Shown here: piece by piece, positions 47,386 through 57,937 of the stretch
Layout of the letters: the number at the start of each line of letters is the position of its first letter
How positions within the stretch are numbered: the stretch's first letter is position 1
Source of the DNA: Halisarca cf. caerulea
Taxonomy: Eukaryota; Porifera; Demospongiae; Chondrillida; Halisarcidae
DNA: 64,000 nt
NCBI GenBank assembly: GCA_963170055.1
Contig: CAUJGJ010000087.1
Coordinates: forward strand, 392,501 to 456,500
Direction of reading: 5' to 3'
The notes under the pieces: generated by a model
Database searches by the model: none
Told to the model about the DNA's origin: nothing
Seen by the model: only the letters and a program-made list of their open reading frames with translations
Translations under genes and position numbers: made by a program

Positions 47386-49539
47386 ATGGTGGGCACAAGG
47401 CGGTATGAGCAGGGACACCACCATGTACACAGGTAGGAACATGCATCAAGCCTAATTATCTTTCAGGCACATGACATGTAAACTGTATCACAAGCTGTGT
47501 TTTTTCAGCCACCTAATTATGTTACTCAAAGCTACCGAATAAGGGCAGTCAGCACAGGAACCTCAATTATATAAGAGATTTGACCATGCAGTCAATATAA
47601 TTCTGATCCTTGGTTACTGGATTTCGTCTACATACACAAAGCTTCCAAGAGAGTCTCTGCACTATATCTTAGCTGCAATGAACAAATAAAAGTGGAAGTC
47701 TGAACTGTTCCTCCTCTATAGCCTACATTCCATCCATGCAGTTAGTCCGTGCATGTTGCCCTTTCATTATTATTTTTCCATTAATTTTTGTCCTTCTCTC
47801 CCTATTACTAGGCGATAATCATACCAACAAGTTAAACTATACATCTATCTTTATATAGTTAGACAAAATCTCACCCTGTATCCAGAAAGTGTCATACCTC
47901 AGCATTGGGATAGGCTCCCTCTGACACTTCAGTTATCAGCAGTTAAATTACTTAGCAATGGATTGCTCTTGGTTGCTCGCACAAACCTCGAGCTCTGTTC
48001 ACCCCTCATGCAGTGATGAATAGCCTCCATCCTATATTATACCAACACTTATAATTGTTAATAAGTACTTGTATATAATCTAAGCTTTCTAACTAATAGT
48101 AATAATTATGCTATGTAGATTCAATTGTATTGTGGTTGTACTACTTGTCTCATCTTTACTTCATTTAGTATCTTGCATGCTTGCATACCATTATATTCTC
48201 TCACATGCATGTCTTGCCAAGCCCATTTCACTCGTGGTAGCATGTGTCCTAGACCTTTTATTTTCATGTAAGTACTTAGTACTAACAACAATTATTGAAA
48301 TTAATGGTTACCTCTCGCATCCACACTCTATCACAGTGCAATGACCCTTACATATCCGGCCACTCTGATTATCCAACCCACCCTCTACATTGGTACTCTA
48401 TGATACAGAACAGTATTGTTGTGTATGGTCTACATTTTGCAAACTTAAATGTATTAATTTTTGTACTTTTTAACATTGGATTCTTACTTCAGCTAACATA
48501 ATAGAAAGCTTTCTCATATATATGTCTGAGTCAACAATGATTCCTTATGCATGCACCTGTTCTTGTAGTTCTCTATTCCTAATTGCATGTATTTCACATA
48601 TCTGGTTATTTCATAATATGTTGTCTGAACGCGCTGGTCTCATTGAGTACACATAAGTTAGGGTCTACTTTACTACTATAGTATGATCATGGTATACCAT
48701 TTAAGTGTTAAGACAGTAGATATCGCTCGCACTGTAATATCATGGTGATATTAAATGTTTTTGTGTTAACTTTTTAGAAGTGAATTATTCTAGGAATATA
48801 TCAACTTTTTCTAAAATAATTTTGTTCCTTTAAACATCATTTTGCATGTAAGAATGAGTTATAATTTAGTACAAAATTATTGCGAATGTACATACACATT
48901 GCATGGTAGTGCAGCTGTTAATGTTAGATTTAACTTTTATTACAAGACTTTAATTTTGGTGAAAGTTAAAAGCCAAGGTATACCATGCCTCCCCCTCTTT
49001 TTATGAAATTTTCTGTCGACATTACTGCCATTACTTTTTTTGCATGCACGCAATATGTAACCCATCTACAGCCAATCAATTTATTTTATGTAATAATATG
49101 CTTTCATTGTGAGTATATATCAATCATAAAAGTCACAGTCACAGTGACCGTTATAATATTATATACATGAACATATGCATACGCGCAAGTCAATAGTATA
49201 ACCTATAATAGGAAAGTGTGCATTTAAGTAATTTGCATGATTATAGCTATGCATTGCAATGTCATGATTGTTTGAAGGTGAATTTTGCAAAATTACATAA
49301 TTATAATATTATTGTCACGTGTATTAAATTGTAGCTTTACATTTACAGCTGCGCATATTATTATTGTGCAATTAATGCTGTAATCACAACATATTAATAT
49401 AAAGGTTAACAGATTGGACTGCTGATTCAGAACTATATAATGCCAGTTATTGTGAGATGTATCTCATTCTACAAAACTGTGATTATGAAAAATACATTGA
49501 AGAAGGTTATACTTGATTCTTGATGAGCTGTGAAACTGA
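47386..49539. other. no recognised gene
   Basis: AT-rich. Lies between exon 6 and the possible exon 6b of the minus-strand gene. No conserved coding or repeat structure was seen. Confidence 0.5.
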
Positions 49540-49684
49540 TTAACAATTCCACCTGCAATCATGACTGGCATCACAGAAGTACTCATTGTAGGACTGGCAG
49601 TGAAGAACATATGCGTGATTGTTGGTCCTCCTTGAGCTTGGTTGACAGCAGTGATCATGAGAAATACATCGCCCTTGATGCCAC
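49540..49684 (-). CDS. DOMON-CXCXC gene, exon 6 (last)
   Basis: Acceptor CATTCTTTCAG. The exon supplies the third base of a split Arg codon, then 47 codons, WHQGRCISHDHCCQPSSRRT, NNHAYVLHCQSYNEY, FCDASHDCRWNC, and TAA. The cysteine-rich reading is the one compatible with the exon 5 phase. Another frame of the same DNA is open but not splice-compatible and lacks cysteines. With the end of exon 5 it completes a ten-cysteine module. Confidence 0.7.
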
Positions 49685-50529
49685 CTGAAAGAATGGAAAA
49701 TTCATTGACTAGAGTACGTAGCACATGGACTTTATGTACATAAACAATAATAATAATAATATTATTGACTGTGATACATACTGGAACAGTACATATACTG
49801 CGAGTACAATTATGATAAAGTGTTCTTTTACATGAACATTTTAGGGATTCACACTGTTGATCGAGATGTCTGCAGATCGAGGGAGAGGGGGGGGGGGAAT
49901 TTTTTCCATCAACTCTTACTACTTCTTCCTCATGACCTTCTACCTACTTATACACTTGCTTGGGTTCAGAAAATAATGTGGTGATATTGTGACACACAAA
50001 GGTGTCTAATACACAGGTATATATGCAAATCATGCATAATAATAATAATATTAACACAGCTGAATTCAAGGCAAAAAAAACTAACTGAGGCCAACTCTTA
50101 CCACAGGAGTCAACTATTTTGTTGCCTTTATGGATGGGCCAATAGCAACCATTCACTCACATGTGGGATATTTCTGGGTGGCCAATTAACTTGTTATTGG
50201 CACTCCACAGAGAATACTGCAGCTGAAATGAGGTAATCTTGGAACCCTCATATTTTGCCTTTCCTGAGATAAATCCCATTTCTGGTTAAAAATCAGGGTA
50301 GGAGGAATGAGCCAATTGTTCACCAAATATCACCTATTATCATTTTATTCAATTATTCTTTCAAACTCCACCTATTATCCTTGAACACACACCCTATTGT
50401 TCAGCTGCAATGTCTTCCTTAGATGATGTTTAATGCACTGTAATTTTGTTGTTAACGTTTCCCACTTGTAAAGAGTCATATGCATGTTCATGACAACTTA
50501 GACAGAAGACTAAACATTCCTACTGTGAA

Positions 50530-50607
50530 ATTAAGGCAAAATGACCAATCAGCTCAACATTCGATGTTGCAAGCGCTGATTGGCCATTTTGTGCCTTAAT
50601 TTTTAGA
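50530..50607. repeat. 78-bp fold-back sequence
   Basis: AAATTAAGGCAAAATGACCA and TGGCCATTTTGTGCCTTAAT pair, with ATCAGC/GCTGAT and CAACATTCGATGTTG completing the hairpin. It lies in intron 5 of the minus-strand gene. Confidence 0.8.
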
Positions 50608-51038
50608 ATCTTCCCTATTATTTGCAAATTATTAATGGTTTCCAGAGGTACCAATTATTCATGAAAATATATGTGCACATAATTGACTCATGCCCACTAG
50701 GTATATAGCTCCAATGAAATTCTGAAGATTTAGCTTAGTAACAATTAAGCTTTTTTTAGGGGAATTAGTATGAAAACAATGAAAAAGCCAGACACATTGG
50801 AGACTAGTCAAAAAATAATTATTATTATTGGACAGGATGTAAAGTAACCTGTTTATTGTAGCCCTCTCTTTTTATTATGTCTACTTATACTATATATTGC
50901 AAGAATGGTTGAGTATATTTTTTTATTGGGCACATGATGCATGTACATTATACATACAGTCATTGCACCATATTTGCTCACCAATCATTGTTATTACTGC
51001 AACAACAATAATTAAAATAATCACAATACAGTCTTTTT

Positions 51039-51357
51039 ATGGGGTGCCATTTAAGTCAAAATTAGTTTTAAGAATTTGTTCCCATGCATCTATAAAGATG
51101 AGCCTCCATTTATAAAGATAAGCCCCCATTTATCAATATCCATTCCCCTTTGTAAAGATGAGTCCCCCATTTTAAATAGCACCTTCCATTTTGTAATGCA
51201 CAGTTCCATTATGACATATTCTGCCTAGGATCCACAAATTTGCAAATGGGGGATGCATGTTTGCAATATGGTGTCTCATTTTTGTTAAATGGAGAATCAT
51301 CTTTGGTAAATGGGGGACAACTTTCTAAAGCTAATTTTGACATAAACGGCACCCCAT
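51039..51357. mobile_element. 319-bp MITE-like element
   Basis: Ends TATGGGGTGCCATTTAAGTC and, from the right, TATGGGGTGCCGTTTATGTC, followed in both by AAAATTAG.TTTA. Inside, CCATTTATAAAGAT-like units repeat on the left and mirror as AATGGGGGAC units on the right. No coding. It sits about 220 bp from the donor of exon 5. Confidence 0.75.
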
Positions 51358-51579
51358 ACGTTTTGATTGGTTTAATACGTTTTTGGTTTTACTTAAGGGA
51401 TGTTTGGGTTCATTCTAAGTTAGCAACAGTATCATTGATAAAAGTAAGAGTTAATTGCAACAAAAGTGCATCAATTCGAATGAAATGTTTGTCAAATGAA
51501 ATCTGGAAACATCCCATTAACCAATTGAAAAAGACTATAATACATACATTATGCAATCATGCATATCGCAAGGACATAC

Positions 51580-52226
51580 CTGCAAGACAAGCCATGGTAG
51601 CCAGATATCTTGCAAGCCCACTGGGTACGATAAATGGAGCAGGATCGAGGAGGTACTGTGGATGGTGGGCGGGTTGGTGGGCGAGTCATGGGTGGACGGG
51701 TGGAAGGATATCTCCTGATGCACCGACAAGTCCTTTGATCCAAAGTCTCATAGTGACGGCATGATCTAGTGCACTGGCAAGAACAAGATGAGGAGCTGTA
51801 GGTTTGCCCGTATGAGCAGCGGTGTTGCTGTGGTCGACAGACACACTGGCACATAGTACTGTCCCAACGTTTTCCTCGTGGACAGGTGAGGAATTTGGGA
51901 CACTCGCATCCGCAGGAAAAGATATTGAATATCTTGTTATTATCTCTCCAGCATTTGCCAGACTCATAGTTCCAGAGCTCCTCGGATGATCGGGCGGCAC
52001 ATTCGCATTCACAGGAGTCAGAATTTCTACTCTGTCCTTGAGGACAGGCAGTGTTGTCCGCACACTCACACTGGCATGTGTCCATATTGAAGACCCTCCC
52101 CTCACAACACACCTCCTCCTTGTCACAACTGTACATGCATTCACAAATGGACTGGTCGTAGGATTGTCCAGGTGGACATGAAGTTATGCTTGGACATTTA
52201 CAAGAACAATCATCCATGTTGAGCAC
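51580..52226 (-). CDS. DOMON-CXCXC gene, exon 5: CXCXC repeats and Pro/Arg linker
   Basis: Residues 434-649 of the predicted protein. Acceptor TATTGTAG, donor GTATGT after two bases of a codon. It carries repeats such as VLNMDDCSCKCPSITSCPPG, VFNMDTCQCECADNTACPQG and WDSTMCQCVC. This is the C.C.C pattern with CPPG..W/F/Y seen in VEGF-C/D C-termini and Balbiani ring proteins. A linker of STRPPMTRPPTRPPSTVPPR (residues 607-626) precedes the first cysteines of the C-terminal module. The junction with exon 4 restores a perfect repeat (CGPGQ-VLNMDDCSCKC), strongly supporting the splice sites. Confidence 0.85.
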
Positions 52227-52798
52227 CTACAATACATAGACAATGAGATGAAATGAACACTCATTTGAAGCAACGTACAGATACTTCTGTTATTATTGTA
52301 CACATTATACAGGGGAACTTCTATAACCTTCTGTGATCTGGAACCCACTCTATATACGCTGGACATGTTTCCTTATGTCCTGGTATCTGCACTTGCTGCA
52401 CGCGTAAAACTATATGACGTCTCTAATCTGGAAACCTCAAAATCAATTGAAAGCTTTTCTTTGTTCCCAAAGGTGTTAGTTTATACTATTAAATTTTATG
52501 TTTATTATGATTTGTGCTTTACATGCAAGAGATATATTATTATGCATAAGACAATGAAGACATTTTTGTAATGAAAAATAAACAGATATATTTCCAATAT
52601 TCTAAATGAAAACGCTGTAAGATATGCTGCATTGTGATAACATGACATTTGTGATGACTGTCAAAATTTAGGAGCTACCATAACCACGGCAATACTTGGC
52701 ATTCTTATTTCCCAACAAGCAAGATAAGCTCATACTATGTTCTTGTACTCTAAACATATAGACGGAGGAATGTTTTGCCAAGTTGGAGGTGTGTACGT

Positions 52799-52861
<63 letters not shown>

Positions 52862-53954
52862 GGGAGGGGGGTTAGGGGGACCTATAGGCCATGGTGCATA
52901 ACTCATAATTAATAATATCATTGCAATTGTGTCCAATGCAATGCAACACTCAACATAGATAATACATATTGACCATTGGAGGTATACATGCTTGTATGTC
53001 ACACTTGTTTCACCAAATGTGTTGAAGGACAAAACATAATATAATGATTATTTAATATTTGGAGGAGTGGAAAACATACTTGATCACCCTGCCCCCCCCC
53101 CCCCATTGTGCCTCCCTTGCTAGATGAATACCTTGTACTTTATTCTCCAAACATTTAATGGCACTACAACAGCTATCTGTAATTACCATCTAAGTACTAT
53201 CTTAGCGGACATTATTTTCTACTACATGTGGTTTCAGCAATTTAGTGCTATGGCTATCATGCAAGCCTAATTACTCTCTTGGAATTCATTGAAAGTTGGA
53301 CGACTGAAGGTTATACCTTGATACATACTTTTTGATGGATTAGATGGATTTTCCCACTGTGATGTCCTGCATGGTGATTGAGATAAACACGAACAGCATT
53401 GTTTTGAACAGTTTAAAATATGCTGTATTCACATGCCCTTAAGACAAAACTCTCTAATGTTTCGTCTACATTCAAAATATCCATTTATGTGAGTACTCCA
53501 TTTGTCAATTGGTGGCCATGTTGTCCATTCTATTCTAATGACAACATAATACGATGAAAATTGACTATAATATACAAACAGTAGGTGATGTAGTTACAGA
53601 GATAATATACAATATGTGCAGCGTTAATTATCCTCTTTGACATAGCCAGCTGTAGGATATATGGACAGAATTAAAGTACCCAAGTTTGTCATACACTTTT
53701 CAATGCAGAGGAAATTTTCATTTGAGAAAAAGAAATGTGACCGGCTAATGCCAATATTCCAAAGTACATGTACATAGATCACTACATGATTTTGATAAAT
53801 AGATTCAGCATGTTATCATCACTACTCACTCTATGTAAAAGGGCTATAAACAGTCATAAAAACAGCCATAGTTAATCAGACTAAGCAGGTTACCTTTTAA
53901 GACACTGTAATGCAAATATGTAATAATACAAATTAGAACTTCACATAAACCAAC
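52227..53954. other. intron 4 of the minus-strand gene
   Basis: Contains a (GT)n tract (52796-52861) and a C run (about 53092-53104). No further CXCXC exon was recognised on the minus strand. Confidence 0.6.
52796..52861. repeat. (GT)n microsatellite
   Basis: About 60 bp of GT repeat. Confidence 0.95.
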
Positions 53955-54554
53955 CTGGCCTGGACCACATTGTGACTGATCAAGTGGACATTCGCACAAA
54001 CATGTCTCCTCACTGAAAACCAGTGGTGATGGGCACTCCATGTCGCGAGGAAGTATGCTAGGTGGACAGACACATGCACATTGGTTGGCATCCAATCTCT
54101 TCGGTGAATCACAAGTTAGTGTGCATTCCGGGACACAGGTGCAATTTTCCAAAGAGAAGACCTCACCTGGAGGGCAGGTATCGGTTACAAGCTCTGGGCA
54201 GTCGCTAGATCGCTCACAAGCACAGATAGCATCATTGAACACTTCATTCAATGGGCATGGATAGGTGTCTATAAGGCAGCTACACGAGCAGTCTCTTGGA
54301 TCCAATGTTTGCATATTAATACACACATTTGTGCAGTTTGGTTTTGGTGAAGGCGGTGGTGGTGGTGGTGGTGATGGTGATGATGGTGGTGGTGGTGGTG
54401 GTGGTGATGGTGGTGGTGGTGATGGTGGTGATGGTGATGATGATGGTGGTGGTGGTGATGGTGATGGTGGTGGTGGTGATGGTGGTGGTGGTGATGGTGG
54501 TGGTGATGGTGATGATGATGGTGGTGGTGGTGGTGGTGGTGGTGGTTTTGGTGG

Positions 54555-54585
<31 letters not shown>

Positions 54586-54731
54586 GGTGGTTTTGGTGGT
54601 GATGGTGATGACGGTGGTGGTGATGGCATGGTGCTCTTGGTAACAGGTACATCGTCACTTGATGTAGGTTTAATAATTTCATTGGTCGTTGGAACTGGGG
54701 GATCAGAAGAGGGCTCAGGAGGAGATGGTGG
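53955..54731 (-). CDS. DOMON-CXCXC gene, exon 4: proline tract and CXCXC repeats
   Basis: 259 codons, phase 0 at both ends (acceptor TTTACTGCAG, donor GTTGGT). It starts with a Thr/Ser/Pro linker (PPSPPEPSSDPPVPTTNEII) and runs into about 100 residues made almost wholly of Pro and Ser, encoded by a GGT/GAT-rich microsatellite on the plus strand (54352-54627). From about residue 307 come cysteine repeats: TLDPRDCSCSC, FNDAICACE, FSLENCTCVPEC, LDANQCACVCPPS, FSEETCLCEC and CGPGQ. The proline tract probably forms an extended spacer between the DOMON domain and the cysteine-rich part. Confidence 0.85.
54352..54627. repeat. GGT/GAT-rich coding microsatellite
   Basis: Irregular GGTGGTGATGGT repeat. 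It is the antisense of the proline-serine tract in exon 4 and the cause of (G), (V) and (H) runs in the other frames. Confidence 0.9.
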
Positions 54732-55214
54732 CTGCAGTAAAACAAATGTCAAATAGAAAAATTTTCAACACGATGCACCCTAAAGTAGTACATCAAATCT
54801 TTTATATTCACAGAATGCTTTCAATACCCTTGTACCAGGTTGAGTAGCCTAAGGAATTTTGTTAGCATTGCATACTGTAACAAATATATATCAATTCCCT
54901 AAATTTCACCAGAGAAGCATTGAATCAGATGTCCTATTCTTAGAATCTGCCTATTAGTATAGATGAATTGCTCTTAATTGTCTCACACATATGTGCCAAA
55001 TTCTGAACATGAACTGAGTTCTAATGGTGAGGTAGTATTCATAACCACACCTTCAAATTGTACCATTATCATGAAAGTGATACTAGTATTCCATTTTTTC
55101 ATTCCAACATTTGAAAGCTCAAAAAGGACTCAATCCTTTGTAAGCTTTTAACTTTTGATGGAGGCTTCTATCATTCTCATTTAGTATGCATGTAGACATC
55201 TGTCAAGCTCAGGC
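54732..55214. other. intron 3, no feature recognised
   Basis: Unremarkable intronic sequence. Confidence 0.5.
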
Positions 55215-56285
55215 AAGTAGAAACCCCTCAATAAGACCACCCCAGATATAAGACAACTATTAATTAAGACCACTTTGTTGCAGTCCGAAATTTCTCTAAA
55301 TTTACATGGAAATTAGTTTCAGAATGAAGACAGCATTTTTCCCTCTGGATGTCAAAACCCAACAATTAAGACCACTTATTAGTGGATGCTGCTGTATTCT
55401 GTGGACATTAGGCTCTGAAATGACTCCATCAGTAGAAAGAGATGGTACTTGGGGCAGTACGTGTTGGGGATAACTAATTACTAAAGTAATATAATATTAT
55501 TACATATAGTACTAGTAATATTGCAGGAATTAAGTATCTAAATACCTATCTTGCAACTAGTAATATGTGACAAATTTATAGCTCTGTGGTGAAAGTAATG
55601 CGTTACTACATTGTAAGACTATGTAAGTTTGACAATGTGGCTATAATAATGGTTATTAGTGCTAGCAGCTAGAGCTTCTGTCCTCAAGCATGTTATACAG
55701 AATTGTTAGTGAGATGGTCACGTTACTAGTGCTCTGGGCTGCACTACAGCAGTATAGCAGCAGATATTGTCTTAGTTGTGAAATGTACTGTATCCGCTGT
55801 TTCATGAATGGCCAATTCTGACTCTGACATTCAATGATCCCAGCTAGAGTCATGTTATGTTTATGTTCACTTTTAGGAGTGATAAAATGTTACTGGGATG
55901 CAACTTGGAGGTAGCTAACTGGAACAAAATGTAATCTGTAACATTATTACTGGTTACATTATCGTGTAATAATATGTATAAGTTGTGCATTTACAAGTTT
56001 AATAGAATATGTAATATATAACGAGATTACTTTTCACAAGTAACGACCCCAACACTGTTTGGGGTCACATTCTTATAATTCTAAGGGGGTAGCAATAAAA
56101 GAGGACTGTGCGGTGGTACAATTCTTCTACAATTTATTGCCTTATGTGAATCCTGTGTCTCCAGAAAGACTTGTGGATGTGCTATGCTATTCTGGACAGT
56201 ACCTTCAGAAATAAGACCACCTCAAAATTTAGACCACTTGCACCGGTCCCAAGGGTGGTGGTATTGAATTGTGAGGTCCTACTAA
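55215..56285. mobile_element. non-autonomous TIR element in intron 3
   Basis: Left end AGAAACCCCTCAATAAGACC, ACCCC; right end GGGTGGTGGTATTGAATTGT, GAGGTCC. Reversed, the right end matches the left. Internal repeats of AATTAAGACCACTTATT occur. Fragments of the family are at 6440 and probably 45910 and 56568 (GAAACCTGTCTTAGAGACCA). No transposase. The right end lies about 6 bp from the donor of exon 3 (56286-56291). Confidence 0.6.
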
Positions 56286-56291
56286 ACTCAC

Positions 56292-56393
56292 TTCAACACA
56301 AAGAGTAATATCCAATGCATTTCCACGGACATCATGGATGTTGAAATTATTATCGGCTGCATTTCTCCAAGCATAAATTAGATTGACTCCAGT
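56292..56393 (-). CDS. DOMON-CXCXC gene, exon 3: end of DOMON domain
   Basis: 34 codons in phase 0 (acceptor CTGTAG, donor GTGAGT): TGVNLIYAWRNAADNNFNIH then DVRGNALDITLCVE. Joined to exon 2 it reads DLDIGVG-TGVNLIYAW, the typical closing strand of DOMON domains. These 34 codons are too short to stand out as an open frame; splice phase and domain fit reveal the exon. Confidence 0.8.
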
Positions 56394-56929
56394 CTACAGG
56401 GAACAAAATACATTTATAATTATTATTATCAATATGAAAAGTAGAATTTTGTGTGTATTATAATTATATTATAATACTATCACACAGATTCTGAACAAAA
56501 GACATCACATGTGCAATATCATAATAATACCATGTTTCATCCAAATTTATGTTTCAAGTAGATACAATGAAACCTGTCTTAGAGACCACCTCATAGGCAT
56601 AGGAACCATGGGGGCTAAAGGAGCTATACCCCCCCCCCCTAATAATTTTTATTTCTTCCAAAATAAAATATTCTTGCCAATATGAAAGTCCTAGACTAAG
56701 TGTTGGATCTAAGATTACTTATAATAGTTAGGGACAATATCCAAGTATTCAGTTCTATATACTCAGTCAACACTCAACTAAGTTAAACCATCCAAAGATA
56801 GGAAGAGATTGTCCTTTCGAAGAAGTCAACAAGGCGTATAGGTGCATATAATATATACTATATTAATAGCATGACAAGATTAAATACCCAATTAATGCGA
56901 TGTCATTGAGAGCCATTAATTTAACTTAC

Positions 56930-57106
56930 ACCGACACCGATATCGAGATCCACTGGTTGATCATTACCCCCCGTGCCTTTGTCTGCAGTGGACAGTGCAC
57001 GAATGTATGTTGCCACTCTTCTATTGCCATCTCTGCCACTGGCTAACAGCTGCCAATCTTGTGAGTTGTCCAATAGTGGAGAAATACGCCCATCAGTATA
57101 ACGATC
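56930..57106 (-). CDS. DOMON-CXCXC gene, exon 2: central DOMON
   Basis: 59 codons (acceptor TTCATCCAG, donor GTAAGT): DRYTDGRISPLLDNSQDWQL then LASGRDGNRRVATYIRALST and ADKGTGGNDQPVDLDIGVG. The DR(Y/W)..G and QDW.L segments are characteristic of DOMON domains of the DBH/MOXD type. Confidence 0.85.
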
Positions 57107-57368
57107 CTGGATGAATAAACCACAGATTATCAATGTTTCATGGAAATTACATAAGGTTGGGACTCAGAATAGTTAGCTTTATTCAGTAAGACATAGTCTA
57201 CACTATCTACGTGTGTGCAGGGATGTGGCATACATACATATATATTACATAATATTTTTCTACAGAGTAAATTCACAACAAAAAAATTAATGAGCTGCAA
57301 CGATTATCTCTGGAAGTTAGCAGCTGTGGTACTTGCAAAAAATTCTCCATGAAATGCACATGGCTCAC

Positions 57369-57611
57369 AGTAGATGATCCATTTGGCAGAAGTACAACAA
57401 CATCAGAATTGGGCATATTTCCATCAGGTGATATACCGAATCCGACCCATCCCTGCGTTTGAACACTGATGTTAAACACGATGACGTTATCCGTAGGACT
57501 GCAGTCCCATTGCAGATCATATAAACCCGGATTTAGAGACAAAGACCCTGTCTGGGCAAAGGCACCTGTGGCTAGTAGAGCCACAACTAAAACGGTCCAA
57601 GAGGCTAGCAT
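57369..57611 (-). CDS. DOMON-CXCXC gene, exon 1: signal peptide and start of DOMON
   Basis: First exon of a secreted 696-residue protein (exons 57369-57611, 56930-57106, 56292-56393, 53955-54731, 51580-52226, 49540-49684). ATG at 57611 opens a signal peptide (MLASWTVLVVALLATGAFA, probable cut before QTGS). DOMON strands follow: YDLQWDCSPTDNVIVFNISV, QGWVGFGISPDGNMPNSDVV. DOMON domains bind haem or sugars and occur in DBH-like and surface proteins; which ligand applies here is unknown. The donor is uncertain: GTGAGC at 57368 (used here) is the best in-phase site, but GTACCA after ...FMENFLQ is possible. The CXCXC part suggests a secreted matrix or growth-factor-like scaffold. The upstream GTG-initiated extension was rejected. 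Confidence 0.8.
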
Positions 57612-57728
57612 TGTCGGTTCGCTATGATAGCGATCGAGCCGCACTTACTATACCTTCAGTGCTAGCGCTATCCTTTCTTTTATATCGCTACATCGGCATT
57701 AAATCGTTAAATTGTAATTTAGGGGGAA
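57612..57728. promoter_or_regulatory. putative shared divergent promoter
   Basis: 117 bp between the minus-strand ATG (57611) and a plus-strand ATG (57729). It contains repeated GCGATCGAG, AGCGCTATCC and ATCGCTACATCG pieces, GC-richer than the surroundings. No TATA box in either direction is convincing. Confidence 0.3.
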
Positions 57729-57818
57729 ATGGCCTCCCACCTACACTCCGCCGTGATACAGGACAAAATACGAAATATACTTTCTTCGGCAGATTTTAGT
57801 ATAGAAGATTCGGATGAG
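57729..57818 (+). CDS. possible first exon, divergent gene
   Basis: ATG in a good context opens 30 codons, MASHLHSAVIQDKIRNILSS then ADFSIEDSDE, followed by a donor-like GTGAGG. Without splicing it would end after 42 codons. The peptide looks coding, but no downstream exon is evident and the region behind is occupied by a decayed retrotransposon. Unrecognised. Confidence 0.35.
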
Positions 57819-57937
57819 GTGAGGGGAGATTCAAACTTTGTAATAGATTTTAAGTAAAATTAATGTATTCTTCTGTTTTTACTTTCTACGGAAATATTTT
57901 ATCGATCCTAAACTGATGAGAAAATGGTGGAATGCCG

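Noticed and set aside
49464..49724. Minus-strand frame reading GGIKGDVFLMITAVNQAQGG
   Set aside because: Open but incompatible with the exon 5 splice phase and not kept in the copy at 45.7 kb; the cysteine-rich frame fits both tests.
51240..51764. Plus-strand 174-codon open frame
   Set aside because: It starts in a MITE and runs antisense through the cysteine-rich exon 5, so it is a shadow.
54265..54756. Plus-strand (G/D)n frame and minus-strand (H)n frame of 158 to 163 codons
   Set aside because: Shadows of the proline-coding triplet repeat. Only the frame carrying the cysteine repeats and matching splice phases is kept.
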